Position numbers and translations under genes: made by a program. A DNA stretch of 64,000 bases from Luteibacter sp. SG786 (lineage in GTDB: Bacteria; Pseudomonadota; Gammaproteobacteria; Xanthomonadales; Rhodanobacteraceae): positions 992,001 to 1,056,000 of the forward strand of contig NZ_JAAOYX010000001.1 of NCBI RefSeq assembly GCF_011759605.1, in the 5' to 3' direction. The notes below the pieces were generated by a model. It was not told the DNA's origin, did no database searches, and saw only the letters and a program-made list of their open reading frames with translations. Positions 58,246-64,000 of this stretch are shown here, piece by piece (position 1 is the first letter of the stretch; every line of letters starts with the position of its first letter).

Positions 58246-60606
58246 ATGCGCGCCTCGTCCCGTTCCCTTTCGCGTCCCAGGGCGCTCTTTCTCGCCGTTT
58301 CCCTGGTCACGACCCTCGGCAGTGCGATGGCCGCCGAGGTGCCCGTCGTTCCGGCCAACGCGCAGTTGGCGTCGCCGGAGATCGAGAAGAAGGTGGACGC
58401 TCTGCTGGCCCGGATGACGCTTTCCGAGAAGATGGGGCAGCTCGTGCAATACGGAGCCGATGGCGGGGCGGCACTTGCCGGGGCGGATGCCATTGCCGCC
58501 AATCCGGAAGCGCGTGCGCACGTCGACGTCATGGCGCTGGCGCGGAAGGGGGAACTGGGCTCGATGCTCAACGTGGTGGGCGCGGAGACGACGCGCAAGT
58601 ACCAGGAGGCAGCGCTGCATAGCCGCTTAGGTATCCCGCTCCTGTTCGGTGCCGACATCATTCACGGTTACCGCACTATCTACCCGGTGCCGCTCGGCTT
58701 GTCCGCGAGCTGGGATCCATCACTGGTGGAGGACGTCTCGCGCATGTCCGCGGCGGAGGCGGTGACCGGTGGCGTGAAATGGTTCTACTCGCCCATGGTT
58801 GACATCTCGCGCGATGCGCGCTGGGGCCGCTCGACGGAAGGCGCGGGCGAGGACGCCTACCTTGGCGCCGCCATGGCGCGTGCGTATATCCGTGGCTACC
58901 AGGGCAAGGACCTCGCCGATACGGAGAGTGTCGCGGCATCGGTGAAGCATTTTGCGGCTTACGGCGCGGCCGAGGCGGGGCGCGAATACAACACCACCGA
59001 CATGTCGGACGTTCGTCTGCGACAGGTGTACCTGCCGCCGTACCGCGCAGCGGTGGAAGCCGGCGCGGCGACGATGATGAGCGCTTTCAACAGCCTCAAT
59101 GGCGTGCCCGCCACCGCCGACCGTTATCTCATGACGGATATCCTGCGGAAGGAGTGGGGCTTCAACGGTTTCGTGGTCAGCGACTACACCGCCGTGATGG
59201 AACTCAACAATCACGGTATCGCGCTGGATGCCGCCACGGCGACGCTGAAAGCTCTGACCGCGGGTGTCGAGGTGGACATGATGAGCCACTACTACGACAC
59301 CGAAATTCCCGGCCTGCTGAAGGACGGCAAGCTGTCGATGGCCACCGTGGACGAGGCCGTGCGACGCGTGCTGCGGGTGAAGTTCGCGCTCGGTCTGTTC
59401 GAGCGTCCTTACGTACAGGGCGCCGAGGTGACGAGGGCGGTGGATGCGAATCGGCCGCTCGCGCGCCGGGCCGCCGAAGCGTCCTTCGTGCTGTTGAAGA
59501 ATGGCGGCGACGGCACCGCGGCGGTCCTGCCGCTCGACGGCCGCGTGAAGAAGCTGGCCCTGATCGGGCCGCTCGCCGACGCCGCCGGAGAAATGCAGGG
59601 CGCCTGGGGCGGCGCGAAGCATTTCCCGGACGTGGTCACGCTGCGCGCGGGTCTGTCGCAGCGCATGAAGGCGCAGGGTGGCGAACTGATCTATGCGGAG
59701 GGAACCGAGGTCGAGACGGACTCGGAAGCCGGTTTCGCCGAGGCGAAGAAGGCGGCCGGGCAGGCCGACGTGGTGGTCATGGCGCTCGGCGAATCCTCGC
59801 GCATGAGCGGTGAAGCGGGTTCGCGCGCGCACCTGGACCTGCCGGGCAATCAGCAGAAGCTGCTCGAGCAGATCGTCGCCACCGGTAAGCCTGTGGTGCT
59901 GCTGGTGTTCTCCGGACGGCCGCTGGTGCTCGACTGGGCCGACCGGCACGTGCCCGCCATCATGGCTGTGTGGTTTCCGGGAACCGAAGCGGGCAACGCG
60001 GTGGCGAACGTGTTGTTTGGCGACGTCGCTCCCAGCGGCAAGCTGACCATGAGTTTCCCGTACGCCGAGGGCCAGGAGCCGCTTTACTACAACCAGTTCC
60101 CGACCGGCCGCCCGCCGGGCGATGCGGACCTCCGCAAGCCGCCGGGTCGCGATAGCACCTTCGTGTCGCGCTACATCGACGTGCCGAACACCGCGCTGTA
60201 TCCCTTCGGCTACGGCCTGTCGTACACCACGTTCTCCTATTCGGACGTGCAGGTGTCGCGCCGCCGCGTGCCCTTGCGGGAGGCGAACGACGCGGGCGCG
60301 AAGCAGCTCGTCACCGTCACCGGCACGGTGAAGAACACGGGGAAACGCGCCGGCACGGAGGTGGTGCAGCTGTACGTGCGCAACCTGGGCGCCAGCCTCG
60401 AACAGCCGGTTCGCAGCCTGCAGGGCTTCCAGCGCGTGACATTGCAGCCGGGCGAGTCGAAACGCGTGAGCTTCCAGCTCGGTTTCCACGAACTCTCGTT
60501 CTGGAATGCGAAGAGCGAGGAGGTGGTCGAACCGACCCGCTACACCGTATGGGTGGGCGGCAGCTCCACGGCGGACCAGGCGGCGGGGTTCGAGATCGCG
60601 CCCTGA
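58246..60606 (+). CDS. bglX: periplasmic GH3 beta-glucosidase (BglX-like)
   Basis: 786 aa from MRASSRSLSRPRALF with signal peptide; the longer frame upstream is repeat-derived. GH3 N-domain (GIPLLFGADIIHGYRTIYPV, FVVSDYTAVMEL with nucleophile Asp313), C-domain (VVVMALGESSRMSGEAGSRA) and fibronectin-like end (FGYGLSYTTFSYSDVQVS). Resembles E. coli BglX. Likely hydrolyses beta-glucosides or xylosides. Confidence 0.93.
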   Translation: MRASSRSLSRPRALFLAVSLVTTLGSAMAAEVPVVPANAQLASPEIEKKVDALLARMTLSEKMGQLVQYGADGGAALAGADAIAANPEARAHVDVMALARKGELGSMLNVVGAETTRKYQEAALHSRLGIPLLFGADIIHGYRTIYPVPLGLSASWDPSLVEDVSRMSAAEAVTGGVKWFYSPMVDISRDARWGRSTEGAGEDAYLGAAMARAYIRGYQGKDLADTESVAASVKHFAAYGAAEAGREYNTTDMSDVRLRQVYLPPYRAAVEAGAATMMSAFNSLNGVPATADRYLMTDILRKEWGFNGFVVSDYTAVMELNNHGIALDAATATLKALTAGVEVDMMSHYYDTEIPGLLKDGKLSMATVDEAVRRVLRVKFALGLFERPYVQGAEVTRAVDANRPLARRAAEASFVLLKNGGDGTAAVLPLDGRVKKLALIGPLADAAGEMQGAWGGAKHFPDVVTLRAGLSQRMKAQGGELIYAEGTEVETDSEAGFAEAKKAAGQADVVVMALGESSRMSGEAGSRAHLDLPGNQQKLLEQIVATGKPVVLLVFSGRPLVLDWADRHVPAIMAVWFPGTEAGNAVANVLFGDVAPSGKLTMSFPYAEGQEPLYYNQFPTGRPPGDADLRKPPGRDSTFVSRYIDVPNTALYPFGYGLSYTTFSYSDVQVSRRRVPLREANDAGAKQLVTVTGTVKNTGKRAGTEVVQLYVRNLGASLEQPVRSLQGFQRVTLQPGESKRVSFQLGFHELSFWNAKSEEVVEPTRYTVWVGGSSTADQAAGFEIAP

Positions 60607-60625
60607 CGTGCCGTAACATAGCGGC

Positions 60626-61423
60626 ATGGCAGACAAACCCACCGATTTCATCGACCAGTACCAGGCCTGGGTTCGCCAGGGCCTGGAAGCCTGGTCGCGC
60701 CAGTTCGATCCGAAGGCCGAACCCGCCCAGGGCGCTCCGTCTCCGGACATCGCGGCACGGCTGTTTGCGGGATTGGGCGGCTACGGCGACTGGATGCGGT
60801 CCATGCTGGGCGGCGAGGGCCCGGCCGCGCCGTTTGCGGCAGGCATGCCCCCCTTCGGCCACGGCCAGGGAGCGCCGCCGAACATCGACGACCTCTTGTC
60901 CCTGCCGGCCTTCGGCCTCACCCGCGAGCAGCAGGAAGAACAGCAGGCGCTCATTCGGGCGTGGATCGATTACCTGGGCCATTACCAGCGCTACCAGTCG
61001 CTGCTGCAAGGTGTGCACGAGCGGGCGAACGCAGCCCTGCGCGAGCAGGGTGCGCCGACCGATGCCGAGTCCTTGCGTTCGGTCTACGACCGCTGGGTGA
61101 ACCTCGCCGAGGAAAGCTACGGCGAAGCGGCGCTCTCGGACGAGTTTCGCGAGGTGTACGCCGCGCTGGTCAACGCGCAGATGCGCCTGAAGGTGCTCCA
61201 GCAGCGACAGGTGGAGCGCATGGCCGTGCAGGCGGGCATGCCCACGCGCAAGGAGGTGGACACTCTGGGCGAACGGCTGCAGGCCGCGCGCCGCGAACTT
61301 CGCCAGATGCGTGGTCTCGCGTCCGAAGTGGCGGCCTTGAAGGCCGAAGTGGCTGCCTTGCGCGGCGCGGGGAAACCTGCCACCAAGCGCGCCGCGACGA
61401 GCAAGAAGGCGCGGAAGTCATGA
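60626..61423 (+). CDS. phaE: PHA synthase subunit PhaE (class III)
   Basis: 265 aa. FIDQYQAWVRQGLEAWSRQF, LSLPAFGLTREQQEEQQALI and WVNLAEESYGEAALSDEFRE match PhaE; coiled-coil C-terminus (residues about 200-250) with a basic AAKKARKS-type tail. No catalytic residues; PhaE activates and partners PhaC. Confidence 0.9.
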   Translation: MADKPTDFIDQYQAWVRQGLEAWSRQFDPKAEPAQGAPSPDIAARLFAGLGGYGDWMRSMLGGEGPAAPFAAGMPPFGHGQGAPPNIDDLLSLPAFGLTREQQEEQQALIRAWIDYLGHYQRYQSLLQGVHERANAALREQGAPTDAESLRSVYDRWVNLAEESYGEAALSDEFREVYAALVNAQMRLKVLQQRQVERMAVQAGMPTRKEVDTLGERLQAARRELRQMRGLASEVAALKAEVAALRGAGKPATKRAATSKKARKS

Positions 61424-62487
61424 ACGGCGATCCGTTCCATATCGATCCGGTGCGCGCCCGCGCCGAGATCGAGGCCTTCCAGCGCAAGCTGGAGGCCGGC
61501 CTCGCCACCTTGAAGAACGTGGGCCCCATCGAAGTCGGCACCACGCCGCGCGAGGCCGTCTATCGCGAAGACAAGCTCACGCTCTGGCACTTCAAGGGAG
61601 AGAAGCCGCCGACGTCGCGCACGCCACTGCTGATCTGCTACGCGCTGGTCAACACGCCGTGGATGATCGACCTGCAGGAAGACCGCTCCATGGTGCGGAA
61701 CCTGCTGGAGCAGGGCGAAGACGTCTACCTCGTGGACTGGGGTTATCCCGACGGCTCCGACCGCTGGCTCACCCTCGAAGACTATATCGACGGCTATCTC
61801 GACCGTTGCGTCGACGTGCTGCGCGAGCGCCATGGTGTCGAGGCCGTGAACCTGCTCGGCATCTGCCAGGGGGGCGTGTTCTCCCTCTGCTACACGGCGT
61901 TGCATCCGGAGAAGGTGCGCAATCTCGTCACGATGGTGACGCCCGTGGACTTCCACACACCCGACAACATGCTGTCGCATTGGGCGCGCAACGTGGACAT
62001 CGACCTGTTCGTGGACACGATGGGCAATGTGCCGGCCGACGTGATGAACTTCGCGTATCTCACGCTCAAGCCCCTGCGACTGAACCAGCAGAAGTACATC
62101 GGTCTGGTCGACATCCTCGACAATCCGAAAGAGCTGGAAAACTTCCTGCGCATGGAGAAATGGATCTTCGATTCGCCCGATCAGGCGGGCGAGACATTCC
62201 GTGAGTTCGCCCGGGATTTCTTCCAGAAGAATCTGCTGATGAAAGGCGAGGCGCGCGTCGGCGGACGTCGCGTCGACCTGCGCAAGATCACCCAGCCGGT
62301 GCTGAACATCTACGCCGAGCAGGACCACCTCGTTCCGCCGGCCGCTTCCTCGCCGCTGGGCGGGCTGGTGGGCAGCAAGGATTACACCGCACTGGCATTC
62401 AAGGGCGGCCACATCGGCATCTACGTGTCCGGCCGTGCACAGAAGCAGGTACCGCCGGCCATCCACGCATGGCTGGCCGACCGATGA
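61420..62487 (+). CDS. phaC: PHA synthase subunit PhaC (class III)
   Basis: 355 aa, class III length. Lipase-like box GICQGG with Cys149, Asp302 in AEQDHLVP, His331 in [10 protein letters not shown]: exact numbering of the well-studied class III catalytic triad. Start overlaps the phaE stop (ATGA). Makes short-chain polyhydroxyalkanoate storage polymer. Confidence 0.96.
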   Translation: MNGDPFHIDPVRARAEIEAFQRKLEAGLATLKNVGPIEVGTTPREAVYREDKLTLWHFKGEKPPTSRTPLLICYALVNTPWMIDLQEDRSMVRNLLEQGEDVYLVDWGYPDGSDRWLTLEDYIDGYLDRCVDVLRERHGVEAVNLLGICQGGVFSLCYTALHPEKVRNLVTMVTPVDFHTPDNMLSHWARNVDIDLFVDTMGNVPADVMNFAYLTLKPLRLNQQKYIGLVDILDNPKELENFLRMEKWIFDSPDQAGETFREFARDFFQKNLLMKGEARVGGRRVDLRKITQPVLNIYAEQDHLVPPAASSPLGGLVGSKDYTALAFKGGHIGIYVSGRAQKQVPPAIHAWLADR

Positions 62488-62548
62488 CCTTCCTGAACCC
62501 GCAGGGCGCGCTCCTACAGGGGGAGACCCGGCGTGCGATAATCCGTGG

Positions 62549-63562
62549 ATGAACACCCACGCTTCCCACGACTCCATCCGCGCCGTGCAATGGCATGGCG
62601 ACCGCCTGCGCCTGCTCGACCAGCGGCGCCTGCCGGCGGAGGAAACCTGGATCGACTGCACCTCGTCCGACGACGTCACCCGCGCCATCCGCGACCTGGC
62701 AGTGCGTGGCGCCCCGGCCATCGGCATTGCGGCGGCCTGGGGTGTGGTGCTGGCCGCCATGCATGGCGAGAATCTCACGTCGGCCATGGCCACCCTGCGC
62801 GCGGCCCGTCCCACGGCCGTGAACCTGATGTGGGCCCTCGACCGCATGAATGGCCGGGTGAACGAGGGGGCCGGCGCCGCGGAACTGGAGCGCGAAGCAC
62901 AGGCCATCCAGGACGAGGATCTGGCCGCCAACCGGCACATGGGGGAGCTTGGCGCGGCCCTGATCGAAGCCGGTTCGCACGTGCTGACCCACTGCAACAC
63001 CGGGTCGCTCGCCACCGCCGGTTACGGCACCGCGCTCGGCGTGATCCGCGCGGGCGTGGCCAACGGGCAGATCGAGCAGGTGTACGCCGGGGAGACGCGG
63101 CCCTGGCAGCAGGGTGCCCGGCTCACCATGTGGGAGCTGGTGCGCGACGGCATCCCGGCCCGCCTGATCGCGGACTCCGCCGCATCGCACCTGATGAAAG
63201 ACGGCAAGATCAAATGGGTGATCGTCGGCGCCGATCGCATCGCGGCCAACGGCGACACCGCCAACAAGATCGGCACCTACCAGCTCGCCATCGCCGCGCG
63301 CCACCACGGCGTGAAGTTCATGGTGGTCGCGCCATCCACCACGGTGGACATGGCCACGGCGACGGGCGCGGACATCGAGATCGAACTGCGCGACGCCACC
63401 GAACTGCTTTCGGTGTCCGGCACCCGTACGGTCATCGAGGGTGCCGACGCGTGGAACCCGGTGTTCGACGTCACGCCGGCTGAACTCATCGATGCGATCG
63501 TCACCGAGCGCGGCGTCATCCTGAAGCCCGACGAAGAGCAGATGCGGATCCTGTTTCCGTGA
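62549..63562 (+). CDS. mtnA: methylthioribose-1-phosphate isomerase
   Basis: 337 aa from [15 protein letters not shown]. Catalytic Cys149 in [13 protein letters not shown] and Asp229 in [19 protein letters not shown]. Isomerises MTR-1-P in methionine salvage. Separated from phaC by 61 bp. Confidence 0.95.
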   Translation: MNTHASHDSIRAVQWHGDRLRLLDQRRLPAEETWIDCTSSDDVTRAIRDLAVRGAPAIGIAAAWGVVLAAMHGENLTSAMATLRAARPTAVNLMWALDRMNGRVNEGAGAAELEREAQAIQDEDLAANRHMGELGAALIEAGSHVLTHCNTGSLATAGYGTALGVIRAGVANGQIEQVYAGETRPWQQGARLTMWELVRDGIPARLIADSAASHLMKDGKIKWVIVGADRIAANGDTANKIGTYQLAIAARHHGVKFMVVAPSTTVDMATATGADIEIELRDATELLSVSGTRTVIEGADAWNPVFDVTPAELIDAIVTERGVILKPDEEQMRILFP

Positions 63563-63972
63563 CACGGCTGCGCCGCGAGGTCGCGCTTTTCGCAGTGGGC
63601 GGGCTCATCGGTCTCGCCGTCGATGCCGGCATCGTGCAGGGCCTGGTGACCCTGGCCGGCTGGAACGTCTACACGGCTCGCGTCGTCTCGTTCCTCAGCG
63701 CGGCCACGGTGACGTGGTGGTGGAATCGCACGCATACCTTCGCGCATCGCGATTCGGGCCGCGCGAGGCACGCGGAATGGTTGCACTGGATGGGTCTGAT
63801 GGCGCTGGGCGCGGTCGTCAACAACGGCGTTTACGTGCTTGCGTTCAAGCTGTTTCCGGCGCTGCACGCATGGCCCGCGGTGGCCGTCGCCGCCGGTTCC
63901 GCGGCGGGTTCCGTCGCCAATTTCCTGCTGGCTCGGACGATGCTTTTTCGCCATCCCGAAAGCGCCGTGTAA
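63559..63972 (+). CDS. GtrA-like membrane protein
   Basis: 137 aa from GTG at 63559 (GTGA overlap with mtnA). Four membrane segments: about residues 7-30, 38-58, 75-98 and 104-126. NRTHTF with [16 protein letters not shown] is the GtrA family signature (flippase-like partner in glycan modification). Possibly translationally coupled to mtnA. Confidence 0.85.
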   Translation: MTRLRREVALFAVGGLIGLAVDAGIVQGLVTLAGWNVYTARVVSFLSAATVTWWWNRTHTFAHRDSGRARHAEWLHWMGLMALGAVVNNGVYVLAFKLFPALHAWPAVAVAAGSAAGSVANFLLARTMLFRHPESAV

Positions 63973-64000
63973 GTCCTTGAATTTGCGCCTTTTTTAGCTG

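Noticed and set aside
57010-58620. 536-aa open frame on the minus strand and 349-aa frame on the plus strand (57158-58207)
   Set aside because: They run through the nested inverted repeat, have no domain, repeat themselves in mirrored form, and one overlaps the GH3 signal peptide. Long frames are expected in such GC-rich repeats.
1-64000. CRISPR arrays, rRNA and insertion sequences
   Set aside because: No regularly spaced repeat-spacer pattern, no rRNA sequence and no transposase with terminal repeats were seen.

Overview
The window is high-GC DNA from a gammaproteobacterium of the Xanthomonadales, most likely Rhodanobacteraceae (Luteibacter/Dyella-like). This is judged from the rimP-nusA-infB-rbfA-truB-rpsO-pnp order, a class III PHA synthase pair (phaE-phaC), a xanthomonalisin-type S53 peptidase, and intergenic GTGAACA heptamer and REP repeats. 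The species is inferred, not proven.

Positions 1 to about 38.2 kb are a lambdoid siphoprophage whose left end, and presumably integrase, lies outside the window. A minus-strand left early operon (about 5.0 kb down to 1) is driven by P_L and carries small phage proteins, two HTH proteins, RdgC and a cupin-like protein. The immunity region (5.1-7.3 kb) has a lipoprotein moron between two terminators, a CI-type S24 repressor co-directional with two small genes in a rex-like position, and a divergent Cro-like gene. P_L and P_R are near-identical promoters with embedded operators. The right early operon (7.1-14.2 kb) encodes a YdaT/CII-like protein, an O-like replication protein whose gene carries phased iterons (probable origin), a DnaB helicase, a Ref-type nuclease, RusA and a Q-like protein. 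Then come lysis genes (GH19 endolysin, holin, Rz/Rz1), HNH, terminase, an HK97-type head module, and a lambda-type tail module with a -1 frameshift in the tail chaperone gene and proteins M, L, K, I and J. The right end holds SRAP, two zinc mini-proteins and a GIY-YIG nuclease.

The host chromosome follows: yccF, a membrane lipoprotein, a secreted GH76 mannanase, an AraC/GyrI regulator, the S53 peptidase, a 2H phosphoesterase and a GIY-YIG protein. Then come the translation/transcription operon rimP-nusA-infB-rbfA-truB, rpsO-pnp, a 1.2-kb nested inverted-repeat region, a GH3 beta-glucosidase with a LacI-type operator, phaE-phaC, mtnA and a GtrA-like gene.

The most notable signals are four. 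(i) A 15-bp hyphenated palindrome CGTCA-NRCCY-TGACG occurs about 12 times in the prophage early and right-end regions and was not seen in the virion genes. (ii) 10-bp-phased GTCACG iterons followed by a purine tract lie inside the replication gene. (iii) truB contains an in-frame insertion made of 15-bp repeats plus a REP element. (iv) A roughly 350-bp-arm inverted repeat lies between pnp and the GH3 gene.
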